Positions 41,539 through 55,100 of a stretch of DNA of 64,000 bases are shown here, one piece after another; the stretch's first letter is position 1; the number at the start of each line of letters is the position of its first letter. The notes beneath the pieces are model-generated. The model had not been told where the DNA came from. It saw nothing but the letters and a program-made list of their open reading frames with translations, and did not search any database. The translations under genes and the position numbers were made by a program. The stretch comes from Erythrocercus mccallii (taxonomy: Eukaryota; Chordata; Aves; Passeriformes; Dicruridae), in NCBI GenBank assembly GCA_013397435.1, contig VZRG01000005.1, positions 1,635,508 to 1,699,507 of the forward strand, given 5' to 3'.

Positions 41539-44500
41539 GTCTACTATGCAGGCATGATGATCTATAAATTAGCTATAGCCTCTCAGGCAAGAGATCTTGA
41601 GACATTTTAAATAATCCTCTAAAAACTCCATCTCAGTCAGTGTTCAAGGGTTATCAAACAAACAGCTGTGATAAGCTCATTAGGAAAAACATAAATAACA
41701 ACTTGCTGTTATATAAATCCATAGTACAGCCAGCATCTGTACAACCCTGCATTTACAATATTCCTTCAAAAAGGACAGAGTAGAATGAGAAAAGTGTAAA
41801 TCCCAGCTTTTATATGAAGAGAGCTCACTGAACAGGGTTTTCAGTTGAAAAAGAAACAACCAGCGTATAAAATGATATTCAGGACTTATTCTTCACTGTT
41901 TCTCATGAAACGAGAACTATGGGGCAACTGGTTTAAAACAAGCACAAGAAACTACTTTTTCACATGGTTTAGACTCATAAAACTCATTCTTATGGAGATG
42001 GGTTTGGATGCTAAATATCTGGAAGGATTTAAAAAGCAACTGCTCTTGAAGAACCTTTAAACAAGGTTGACCAAAGTATTTTGGGTGTATTTGAAGTTCA
42101 GAAAGGCACTAAACTTCTGACTCCTCAGACTGTTTTTACTTTATTGATTAATTGATCCCTGCCCTGTTTTTAGTCTTTCTCTAAACACATACTTGTAGAA
42201 GGAATAAAGTGCTGGACTAGAAAGACCTTTGGTTTAACCTATGGTATAGCTTTTCATATACTAAGGATTCTTCTTCCTGGTCAGCCAATGGTGGTTTTGT
42301 ATCAAGCATTAACACAATTTGTAAATTTTATATTGTATTGAAGCAAAAGAATGTGTCATTCTTCTCGTCCCCTTTCCCTTTGTACATATTGCAGCCTAGC
42401 AGAGCTGGACAAACTTTCATAGCAATCTTGATATGAGTGAGCTCCTAACCTCATTTAAGTTATTGATGTTCTTTAAAATGACTGAACCTGTATTTATTTT
42501 ATTAGCTAATGGTTTGTCCCAGTAGAGCTAGCATTCAGGGTAATACACACTGACTTATTCTGATGCAATACCACATGATGTATGTTTTGTTACAAGTATT
42601 CTTAATTACCTATTTATTAATGCAACCTGCAATATGAAGGTTCACACTGTTTCCAAGGTAACACAGCTGCTATGTTACAGTTCTCCTTTAGAATGTTACT
42701 TTCACTCTCCAACCAAACCAAAATTTTGCTTTCTTTATTAAGAATCCAAAAGAGTCAAAATAACTCATTATTTATGCAATCTTTTAGATAGCAAAACATT
42801 CGGTAAGATAACAAATTCAGTACTCTTTGCTCTTATCAAGAAACAGAGACTTTTCTCTGTCCTTTGCAAAACGACACAGTTTTAGCTCTAGAGCAAGGTC
42901 AGCTTATAATCCGTTTACTAACTTATGTTTCCTGAACACGTTGATTTGGGTTTCTCTACCTCTTTAACACTCTCCTAGTTATCAGTTTTCTCAAATTACT
43001 TTCCAGTTTCCTTTCATCTCCTTCTACCACCAAATTTCCCCACAACTTCTCACCATCATAATTGTATGGAGGAATTCAGCTATATGGTCTACAGAAACTA
43101 TTTCTGCTCAACCTACATTTAGGTATTGAACATATTTCATGGAAATACCCCAAGGCTTGCTCAGCTTTACCATCTCTTCCTTCCTGCCCTACAGTCTTTC
43201 TGAGACACTGCTTCATTTCGCATGAGCTTTGGAGACTAAGTCCATCTATCACTAAACTGTAGGCGATACTTATGGCAAAAATATACCACTGTGCACTTCT
43301 TTCCCTACTGTTCACAGGTGTCAACATTGGAATGACTAGGACATTATCCGTAAAGTTCATCTCATGCCATGATAATGGCTTGCACCAAGCCTACTGTCAT
43401 CAAGGCTTCCCAATCATCCACAGCAACTGGAAGAGAGTGAATGCAGCAGGTGGAACAGTGTGCAGCAGCTTGTCTTCCAGTGCTTTCTTAGATTCAGTGT
43501 TCCTGGGCTTGAAGGTTTAAAAGAAGCAGTGACTCTCTAATCTGGCCTTTTAAATAACAGAGTACAAGAATTGTAATATTCTCTCATATAATTGTTTTAC
43601 TTAGAATTAATCAGCACATCATCCATGAGTAACAGGCTTCTGACCTGAGGATTTTGAGAACACAGAGAAACAGCCACTAACTCTGCAGTCTGCCAACTTT
43701 AACATTAGCTTTGCTGAGCCAGTATCCATCTTATCCTCCCTCTGTGGTGCACGTAAGCCTTCAATGTATGCCAAACATGCTGCTTTGCCACACTTCATCC
43801 TGTTGTCAACAGCTTCTCATCCACCAGCATAACCACCCGTCTAAACCTCACTTAACTCAAAGCTGGTGACAGGGAAACAGCCAAGAGACATGGCATATGG
43901 CAAAGAGCACCCAAACTACCTTTACTGCCAGGAACAATCGAGCCCAGGAGACAGGCACTTGCCTGCAGGTTAATAAACCCAACCACAAGGCATTGCATAT
44001 GGGCTGAGGCTTCTGCTGTTGCAGCTAGACTCTTAACAGCTTGTTTACTCAGCAACGATGCACTGCTCTGTAATTTGCAGGTTAGACCAGTTGAAACAAA
44101 AGTTGATCGAAATGGTTGATCCTCTGGAATACAAACTTTGGGATGGTTAGCTGGAGAAAATACTAGTTTATATTATACAAGTTATGTATATATTTGCATT
44201 GGATGTCATTAGATGTGCGTGAGGAAGTGGTGTGTATGACAACCATGACAAAAGGTATTTTCTGCATGGCTAGAATCAACCCTTTGAACTGCAACAGGAA
44301 ACAAATAGCAAGCCAGTACATAAACAAACTAAGTGAGCATAAAAAACTAAGTGAGCAAAAATATTACTTACACTATATATTGTGTATTTTAGCTACTGAG
44401 AACAGCTTTATTCTGTGCCAGCTAATCTTTGAACAGTTTTTATAGGCAGTCACAAATACAGTTCTTCAAGATAAATTCACTCATACACTAAGGCCAGGAT

Positions 44501-47500
44501 ATCCAGCATAACCAGCTGGATAACAGGAAACCCTTTTTGGTTTGATGTGGAATTACAGATAAATGTCAATATACCAAATCTTAACAGTCTGCAGGCATTT
44601 TTATTGCCCATTTTTCTAGCTCTGTCGTTAAACATTTAGGGATTTGAAAAGTATACTGGCCCAGTAAAGGTCAAATTCAGATCCAAGACCAAACTGAGGT
44701 TACTCAGTGTTGCTCTCATTTCTCAAACCGGTGCTAAAGCTCTCTTTTATCCCACTTTTTTTTGAGAGCTGAGTGGTTCTAGTGGAATCTGTCATATTTC
44801 AAATTTATTATTCATAAGGCATGAGGCCATACATCAGTGTAATAACACTCAGCTTTCTAAATGAGACATCTGTGCACCTGTAATCTTATGCCTAAATTGC
44901 AAAACCATTTGCACATCCAAAAAGTATTGCTATGGAGCATTTATGCTACAGAGAGTTTATTTATTGATAAAATAATGCTAGTTTATGCCACTTGAGCTCT
45001 GGTGTCACACTCCACCAACAGCAAATTGTGTAGCTGTTTGATATCAGCAAGCAGTATCTCACAGATTAAAAATAAGACTCATTCAAACTGGACTGGTTTC
45101 TAAGCCTGTTACTCACCTACAGCAGAGCTCTATTTTATTCACGTCATCTTTAAAAATTCTCTTTAGGTAATGTTAGAATCCACCACACAATAGGATGACA
45201 GTTAAAAAAAATAAAAAGAAAGAACTATGCACTTGGAATCAAAACCAAAACACAAAAATTTAAGATTTTTTGGCACTGAGAATAGGAGAAAAAGTTCAGT
45301 CAATAAAATTTTCCAACTACTTATGCAGAAACTACTTTTGATTACTAATTTCAGTCTCCATTTTGCAAGCAGATTCATCTACAGAAACCTAACTAAAACA
45401 AATACAAGTTTCTAATGCAACATAACTGCCTCCTTTTTTACCTACAAATCTGCATTAAGAACACTTGTACATATTTCAATATGTGGGATTAAAATATATA
45501 GACATGACAAATGACAGTCTGTTTGAAGCACTTCCTGGCTGCAGAAGCTCGCATTAAAACATGCATAATGTTCACTCCATTTTCCATGACAATGTTTTGG
45601 AAGCTGTGCAGACTACAGATTTCCTAGCTCTTTATGAGTACTGTAAATACACAAAAAAGCAAGACCTTTCGAGCAAGTCATGACACCTATATTTTAACTG
45701 CTTTTTACTATCAAAATAAATCTCTTGTAAATTCAATAAACTATTGAAATATATTTTACTACTCAGCTCTAAATTTTAGCTCCTACCAATAAAAACCCGT
45801 CAATAAGCACGTAAAAGGGAGCAAAAGGCAGTAAAGCTTGGGGTTTTGTTACAGATTGGGGGTTTATAGTTTTGGGGGTCATACTTTAATTAAGTCTAGA
45901 ATATGTGAGGTATGTAACTACCCCAGCTGTGGATGACATCTTTTTTTTTGCCAGGGTTCACTGAGTGATTTTAAGTTTGGCTGAGAACAGACAAATCATA
46001 ATAGCTTGTGAAAAACACATGAACCAAAATTTTCTTACATATTACAATAACTTACATTAGCTTTAAAAAACCCAAACAAAACAAAACATAAAAGGGACGT
46101 GCTGCATGTCGCCCACCTCATGCAAATGTGTTGGTTTAAAGCTGATATAACAGATAGGCAACGTTATGTTCAACAGGATCCCACAGCACACACTGTTATC
46201 TTCCCTGATTCTGAAGAACAGTATAAACTGGGGTTTATAAAAGCCTGACAAGATCATTTATCCAATCCTCTTCTGGTTGCTGGAGAGAAAAAGACAGGCA
46301 TATTTTTTTCTCCCTCTTCTTTGGTGAATTTGCTTGTAATGCTTACTGTCTCATATCATACTCAGCCTTGACAGAAGTATCCAGTGGAGATAACCTCAGA
46401 TATGCAAAGAGCTGAATTATGATTCTGTCCTCTGGTTTCTCAGCTGTCAGCTTTGATCTTTGACTTTTCAGAGCCTGTTCTGCAAAATAGAATGTGCTTT
46501 CATACATGGGTTGATGTAAGAGTATTTGCCATGATTTCAAAGGTAGAAATAAATGCTAAATTTTTAGAATAAGCATAGGTTCAGGAAGCAGCCATTTTTC
46601 AGTTTAACTTTTCCTGACCTTGACCTTTTCCATAGAGGATGCCTGGAACAGGCACTCCTTAGCTGCAGTTCCACAAATCCAGACATTCTAAACTCTGAGC
46701 TCTTCCAGCTTCAATCAGCCATAAACTTCTCCTACTATACTGTGTTACAGCCTAAAAATAGGGCTATACTTTCAGAAAATGAGGTAGCATTAAAGCTATG
46801 AAAGTTGATAAAACAGATTCCAGATGCTAGCAATCTGAAATGACAGTGGGAAGAATGTAAGAGTTTGTACACAGAGACAATTTTCTCCCTACTTTATAAG
46901 TGACACAGGAGGCTGGAGAAATTTGTTTTATTTTTCTGACATCCCATTTGTATGACATGAAGGACAAATATTTAATCTTACTATCCTACTGGGAAAAAAT
47001 AGGACAAAATTCTGGGGGACCTTGAAATCCTGATCAGGAGAGGTCAATCCCTAACTGACAAGACAGGCATTGGATCTCTAAAATCATCTAACAAATATTT
47101 GAACCTGTCATCAGAAATGAAAATTTAAACAAACAATATAACAAAGCTTTGAATGGCCTCAATAAAAACTTTCCCTATCCAGATATACTCTCCATAGACC
47201 TTTTAATTCAAAATGCTTAATGAAAAACAAGTAGAAAGGATCTGATGTTTTAGTATAAATATCAAATGGAACAGGAAATGTCTTCAAAAGACAAAAGGTC
47301 AAAAATCAAAAGATTTTCACTGCCTTTTTTTTCATTTTTTTTTGAAAACTCCTTGAACAAAATCATCATCTAAAAGCTACAAATAATCTCATACACAGCA
47401 TGTACTTCATAAACTGGAATAGGGTCTCATTATGGGAAAACACAGCCCATACTAATTTAATCTATTCCCAGATTCCTTCTTGTCAGAAATAAAATTCATA

Positions 47501-50500
47501 CTGCTTTTACAGAGTAGGGCATAGAATTGTATTTCTGACCAGGAAAAATGGGGGTTATGGGCAGAAACAAAGACAAGAATCAATCCAGTTGAAAGAGGTT
47601 TAGATATTCATTCATTTTTGCTAACACTGAGGTCTGCCATACCACATTCAGAACACCAGCAAGGTCTTTGGCAGTTGCTATCATCTTATTTTTGCCAGCA
47701 AGTTCTGTTCCAACCAGGTTTAGACAACACTTCTAATAGCAACAAAGCAGCTGGTCTGGTTTAGAAATCCCAGTGGAGATGGAGCTGCTCCAGTGTCAGC
47801 CTAAGAGTGTAATGGGGAGTTTGCCAAAAAGGGCTAGGTTAGATGAAGTCTTCAGAGGCTACACACAAACCAAATGTGTCAAAATCCTGGCAGTTAACTG
47901 CCAGGAAGTCTATAACTCAGGGAGCAAGAGAAGACAAGCCTCCTGACATAACCACAGCATTTTCTCACTTTCATAGAGTTTCAGAAGGAAAACTGATGTT
48001 GTTTGATGATGCAGTGCATCAGAAATAAGTCAGAGGCCATCACCCACAGGCAAGCATTTCAGGGTAATTTGAATCTTAGGAAAATATTACAAAGGGAAAC
48101 ATACGTAAGCAAGCAAACACAAGCCATCACACAAGAAAGAGAAGGTTTTAAGGGAAAAAAGAATATTCTCTGCATGAAAGTAAACTGATGAACTGATGTC
48201 ACAGGTTTTAATATTATTTTTCTTCAGTTTAGTAGTTTTGAAGGAAAATACCACTCCTATCAACACAAATTTTATGCATAACAATTCTGACACATTCCTT
48301 GTGCTCAAGTAAATTTTCTTCACAGTGGATAGGAAGAGTGTGCATTCAGAGGTACTATGGCCTTAGTAATTAATAAATGTAGGAAAAAATCTATGAAACC
48401 ATTTCTTTCCACTTTGTTTTTTTCCTAACATGTCCCTAAAATAAGACAAATATAACTATGAAGTTGAATAAATGCAGTACATGTCCTTCAGGCTTGAGTC
48501 TTGATAAAAGAAAAAAATAGAAGTGAAGGAAAGGTAGAAAAGTACTCTTGTTATCAGCCTCTTTCTTGGGAAAATTCGCCACTTTAGTTCAAGTCAAAGG
48601 TTACCAATTTCTTATTTAGCCAAGAGCAGTTTGCTTCAACCAAGACTGGGGCAATAGAAATAAACAGTGCAAGTATACAGGAAAGGGATGAATCTCCATT
48701 TGTAACATAGAACCAAGGCAGTACGTTTTTCATTTACAATCTGTAACACAATGCAATTAATGTTTCTCCCTCAAAATAAATACAATAAAGTTCTATTTTT
48801 CTCTGCCCCTAGCTATCCAGGAACACACTCGTGGAAGGACTGACCAGGAAGCACACAGCTTTCTGTTTTACTGAACTTTCTCTGCATTCCCTGTACTGTT
48901 AGTGGTACCCTTTGGGAAGAGCTGGGCCTCTGAAAAATTTGTCCTATATAATGTAGAACATAAGATATTCAAAGCCAACTAGAATCAAAGTACTTAATGT
49001 AGTTGATCTCTGCTATGCATCCTGTTTCCCAGAATCCAACTCATGTCACATAGCATCAGAAATAAAATCAAAATACATATTTTAAAGGTTTAATCACAGC
49101 TCTTACTCTCCAGAAATCCAGCAGATAATGGCAGGAAGTTCAAACACTGTTATACAGTTTACACAAAAGCAATAGGTACGGTTGAAAGTAAAAATTACAT
49201 GGAGACAGTCACCTTTTTACAGTGGCTGGTGCTGAAATACATGGTACATTTAGGCATCTCTTGTTAATACAGATCAAAGGAGGCAGTGAAACTGCAGTAT
49301 AGAAACGTAAGAAGTAAAATATGGTTTTATCTATGGTACAAGGTACATTAGATTACCTGTGGCAGAATGAAAATTTGTTTTCTCATGAAGGAAAAGAATA
49401 TTGAAATGCAGGGCACAACTAAAAAGCTTCAGAAAGGGCTTAAAAGACTGGCAGATTTAGAATTAAATCTGGGCACATTATTTAGACCTAGCTCAAGATC
49501 TACTCAGTCCAGAGCAAGGCTTCTAGCAGATGGATGGCAATCTAACTCAGCAGACATGAATGAAAATTCAAAATGTCAGTAAAAAAGACGACTCGGGTAT
49601 GAAGCTCAACTCCACAGGGTGCTAAGAAATATGCTTACAAAGCTCAAAATCAAAGTCAAGCAAAATACTACATGAAGCCTTCCATTCTGTGATAGCCAGC
49701 ACAATCTAGGAAAACGTCACAAAATACATGTAGGAAGAAGCAAAACACCTAACACATTTTGTCATTTTGCAAGGGTGTACCAGCAGAGTGCGTAACATCA
49801 AAAAGGAGACAATGAGGGCCTCATTAAATCTAATTAATTCCTCACAGGAGCTCTACCAGGAGATGAATGGACTGCCAGCTAGAAAGCAAATGGGAAATGT
49901 ATTGCTGTGTCCACCAGTGTCCAGCTTAAAATTAGTGTATTGCCAGAACTGCAGAGTTCCTAATAAAAAGCCACTAATCATAGAAGTTAAGCAATAGGAC
50001 CTAGACTTCACAGTGGTTAGCTTTCCTCGCAGAGGTAATACATTAATTAGGTTATATTTCTATAAATTATAACAGTATCAAAGGAAAGAAAAGCCCCAAC
50101 TTTCGGATTTAAAGTAATTCATATCCTTGGTCTTACTAAAGAAGCCATGCTCAAATGCAAAAGGGAAAGCAAAATAATTCAGATGATTATGAAGACATCT
50201 TCCTGGATAAATATAAAAGTCCTCACAGAGTATTGAAAAGAGCTGGAAAAGTTCAAGAACTTCAGATTCCATGCCTCCAGAAAAGTTCCCCTTTACCTAC
50301 CATAGCATGAGAAGAGAACCTGAATGCATTATTTTGGGAGCCACAGAGCAAACAGAAGAACCAAAAGAGCAAAAACATTTCAGCATCATAGAAAAAAATA
50401 TTCCACTTAGGCATGGATTCCAAAGATTCAGCAAATATTTTAAAAAGAAACATGTTCCATTTCCTCAAAAGGGAAGAACACTCAGGGAATGTGGCTGATG

Positions 50501-51724
50501 CCAAGGATTTTTCTTCACTGAATGCATTCTCAAAATTGCCTGTATACATCTGCAATAGCCTATCCTACAAAGCTTATATAATTCACATTTTCCTGTGAGT
50601 AAAGCCTAAATCATATTTTTTAATCAAATATTCTAATTACATTTCCAAGGTTTAAAGTGCAAAAAAGTGCCCAGTTAACGTGGTAATTAATGACTAGAAA
50701 GCCAACTTTCCATTACATTATCATTTGAACAGCACACACACTTCAGAAGACTTCTAATTGTGTTACTGATGATAAATGCTGAATGCTCAAAGCTTGTGTG
50801 TGTTGTATACATTTTACTGCCCTCAAGGCCAACACACTAAACAGTTTAAAACATTCAAATACTCTTGCAAACTTGAAAGCTAAGCCATAAACTACTAAGT
50901 TCACAGTTATTAAAGCAGATTAATTAGTCATGCATTGGAGTTTATGAGTGCACAGACAAAAAAAGACAATGCATCATCTCTACTAGCATCAAATATGAGG
51001 AGAAGAAATGTCCAAGAAAGCTGATAACATTTCTTCTGAAAGGTGCAGCAAGTTATATAGCAGTTAAGAAAATAAATACAAATAACAAGAGGTTTCATTA
51101 TCTCCTGAGTTAATTTATTTTTCAGTACAAATGTTTTCTACACCATCTTGTTATCCATTCTTATGTATTAGGTATAAACTAGAATATCAAAGCAGAGGAG
51201 ACAAGTTTGCAGAAATGAGTATAATTATAGAGAGGATAATCACTTTGTGCTAACAATTGAAAAGAATTTTCCTTTTTAAGCAAATGGATACAAATTATGC
51301 TATCAAACAGTGCTAAAGCCTCTGCTCTACATAAAATAATAGCTATATTCTTTTGAGACATTACTTTGTGGCATGCTATTGATTCTCAAAGTGGATTTAT
51401 GTAAATGAAAGTGGATTTGTCCCTTATCTTCTACTGAAGACATTCACTAATATTTACTGGTATTTGGTGTTATCTATTGGTATTTATCTACTGATATTTA
51501 CTGGGTTTATTTCCTATCAGTAATGCCAAAACTCAGCCCTTCTTCACCTCATTTATTAATCAATATAATTGCATCTCATTAGCCTATCATTTATACCTGC
51601 ACAACCCTTGCATGAGCTTTGGAGATGAACACTTCAACTTCTACAACATTATTTTAAGTCTGAAAATCACATTAGTACACATAAAAGTTACAAAAAATGA
51701 AGTTTTACTATCCAAAATTAAAGA

Positions 51725-51895
51725 GCAGGCTGCCCAGGTGAGTGGCCGAGTCATCTTCCCTGGAATAATGTAAAAGGCATAGAGATGTGGTGCTTAGGGA
51801 CATGGTTTAGTGATGCTCTTGGCAGCACTGAGTTAATGGTTGGACTCGGTGATCTTAGAGGCCTTTCCCAACCTAAATGGTTCTATGATTCTATG
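51725..51895 (+). mobile_element. CR1 LINE 3' tail
   Basis: The segment begins GCAGGCTGCCCAGG and contains TTGGACTCGGTGATCTTAGA. It ends with CCAACCTAAATGG and two copies of TTCTATGA, which is the canonical CR1 3' end with its short terminal tandem. The element lies on the plus strand, is severely 5'-truncated (about 170 bp) and non-coding. The well-preserved terminal repeats suggest a younger copy than the others in the window. Confidence 0.93.
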
Positions 51896-52115
51896 AAAAT
51901 CCAAACTAGTGATGAAATTGTTAGCACCACCATAGTTAGTTCATTGTTATTTTTCTAAACACTTGTGGGTATTTTTTTTTCTGTTGCTTCTAACACACCC
52001 AAGTGCAGGCATTTGAGGCATCACTCAGGAATTTGGAATTCAGAGCTCTTTTGGAAATATCTCTGTTGAGAAGGGACTAAGCTGCTAAAACCTATGAAGC
52101 TATCCATACGCTACA

Positions 52116-52143
52116 GATCTTTAGATTTTAGATTTTAGATTTT
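52116..52143. repeat. Short TTTTAGA repeat
   Basis: About three and a half copies of a 7-bp unit, TTTAGAT. A small microsatellite in intergenic DNA. Confidence 0.7.
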
Positions 52144-55100
52144 GCTAATGAATGACATCCCAGTCTTTTTTAAACATAAAGGCTGGAGACTCAAAATAAG
52201 TCCAGAGTTCAATATTAATTCAAATCATTCATTAACTTTAAGAATTGCAGTAAAAGATGACATATTTACTGGCTTCACTTTGCATCACATCTTGCTCAGA
52301 AACATTTGATCTAAGGCTTCTTTTGTGTCTATCTTGTCTTTTGTTCTGTCAGTTTGCATACAAACTCTGTAAACCAATAAAGTCCCTATATGTTTGAACT
52401 TCAGCCGCATAGGACAGGTTTATTGCCAGAAAACAGCAACTCTAGTGCCAAAGGCACTTCCTCCCTTACAGCACAGTAAATTAATCTCCTGTGAAAGTCA
52501 TTCATTGCTAATTAATGTGATTTTGTCATAAAGTAGCATTCAAAAGTCTTTTTCCTGTTAGTGTGTTTTGTTGTATCTGCCGACACAAGTTTTAACAGGA
52601 GCTAAAATTTAATAGAAACAAAAATAACTTCTGTGTTTGCAAATTAGGAATCTGTGGGATACTGATGATTTTTTAAAAAACCATGATGTTAAGCACACTG
52701 AAAAGCTTTGGTTTACTTATTCAAACCCTATCAGACTGGCACTAAAGCTGGCTCACTGCCATCTTTGCAAACTGTTTTAGAACCCCATGGCTTTTACAAT
52801 TTATGGCAAGTGTATGATTTCCAAGCAAACAACAACATTGAAATCAGTCACAGTTCCTCTGGATGCTAAATTTGTCCTAAGTGTAGATACTCAGCAGGTA
52901 ATTATGCATAGAATCTACCACGGCATAACAAAGCAGGAAGTTGCACTCTTGTGGGAGTTGTTATCCTCTGAAGAGAAGATAAATAGAAGTCCTATGCCCT
53001 TGAGTTACAAACTAGCTGCTGCAGATCAATTCCACTCAGGGCATTCCATGCTGGCTTGGTGTGCTGATAAGCAGGTTTGGATGCTGCTGGTACTGTTACA
53101 CTGCACATACTGGATACAAAGGTTACTGGAGTTGTCACATTAAATGCAGAGAAGTTTTGTGTACATTAGGATTGCACAGCATGCTTTGTTTTCTGATACA
53201 CAGCAATGGAACAGCACGAAACTAAGTGGTAAAGGCAAAAAAACAGCACAGTCCTGGGAAGAAATAAAGTTACTCTTCATTAAAGGTGACCAGAGGCAGC
53301 AGGAAAGCTGTCCTGTCTCCATCACAGAGGGGGGACTAGCCTGCAATGCTAGATCTGCCCTCCATCCTTTGCTAAGTTGTATAGGTAGAAAAGAATAGGA
53401 CATGGGGTTTATAGAAAAGATCTCACTAGAAACTCCCATTACAATGATCCAAAATTAGATAACGACCCAATGCCCAAAAATACAGTTTTATCCTTTACAG
53501 GGTCACTTACTATGACCTACTATACAGAAAAAGATGAACACAGGAAACAAGCAGCTGCCCAGCTGTCTTTGGGTCAGAAGCTGAGGTATAAGCTGTCCCT
53601 CCTGCAGTGTATGTGGTGGCTACTTACAAAGCAGACAAGCACAGGGAAATATCCATGCCCTGTATAGATCAAGAGCAGCAAGATCTGTATCTGTATGCTG
53701 CAGTGTGGCAGAACTCCGTACAGTGAGCAGCTAAAATAGCACAGTCAGCATTCAGAGCATTAGAATCTCTACAGAGTAAACAGAAGGGATTCAAACAGTG
53801 GGGCCAAGAAATGACATGTGGATCCTAGTGCAAGTGCCAAGTGCAGTTTGGCTTTCTTACTCCTGCAGCCTGTATTTTTTTTACCCTGGGATCACTGACA
53901 CCCTGTGACTCCCACAGAGTAGAACTACTGCAGACTGTTTGCACAGGTGATAGTCCACAACATGGTGTTCATCAATCATCTTGGCTTGGTAGTCAGGCTT
54001 AAAGGTTCACAAACTTCTTTCCTGCCATAAAAACCCACTCATTATGAGAAGGTTACCTGAGATTTAGGCAAATAACCAGCTTGACTGCCCAGGTGGAGCC
54101 ATGGGATAAGGTGACCCTTTTAAGTCTCCCAAGAATCTCTTAAGGCTATTGAAAATAGATTTCAATACCTATTAGGTATTTTGTGGCTAACAAAACACTG
54201 GCTGGTGTAGTTGCTGGAGTTTTTACATTTTACATGAATAGTTAGCAAGCGGCTTTTTACTAAATACTATAGACAATAGTATAGATACAGATTTTGTTTC
54301 TCCTATCTGATTTATTTTCAATTTAATCTCACATAATCATAGTACAAGGGAATAAGAAGGTATTTTCACTTCCAGCCTTAAACAGTTTTGTAATCAGAAA
54401 TAATTTGCATTTTTTACATACCTTCCTCGCATGAATGAGTCATGTACTCATTGTTACTTCATATGGCCCTAGTCCCTAATACTGCATCATTTTACTCCAA
54501 TAAACTGGCTCTGTGGTTTCTTAAACAAATGAACTGCCTTTCTGTGCAGCTGATCTTTCTCCTGTTGTTAGTCTCACTCCTCCTCTCAGCGATGCAGGAT
54601 CAGCACAGGTGCATCCACATAACAAGAGGGCTGAGCTGAAATGCAGCTCCTGAGACAACGGGCGGAGTGTGCATGGATGGAAATGTGCATCCTAGTCCCA
54701 TCTGAGGCTTCTCACAGCTTTCTCCTGACCTGGCTGTTTACAGAGCAGCCTGATCCAACATTACACCACTGTGCTACACCATAGTTACCTGCAAACAAAG
54801 GCAGCCAAAGCCTGGGAGATGGGGAAGACATTCCAGAGAAGGCTCATGGAAAATGATGGTTACAGATTGGTCAAGATAACTAGAGCCTGTGGGCCCACTG
54901 AGGGCCCTGATAGCAGCTGAGTTAAAATGTTCCGTTAAAGACTTTTCTAGCTACTCATTTCCATTTAAAAATGGAGTACCCTTCTTATATTTTTTCTCCT
55001 TGCTACATCTAATATTCACCAGTCCATGCACACCGAGGCTGTAATTTTGCTTAAAATGAACCAAGTTACTTTCTGATTTTAGTACTTTACATTAACTGTT

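Noticed and set aside
43030..43520. Cluster of overlapping open frames in the intergenic region, possibly a processed pseudogene
   Set aside because: No protein family recognised, no poly(A) tract at a sensible place, and frames are open on both strands.
52787..53398. Successive plus-strand frames (118 and 84 codons) suggesting a degenerate retroviral or cellular gene
   Set aside because: I could not identify any conserved polymerase, protease, envelope or other domain motif in them. They remain unassigned intergenic sequence.
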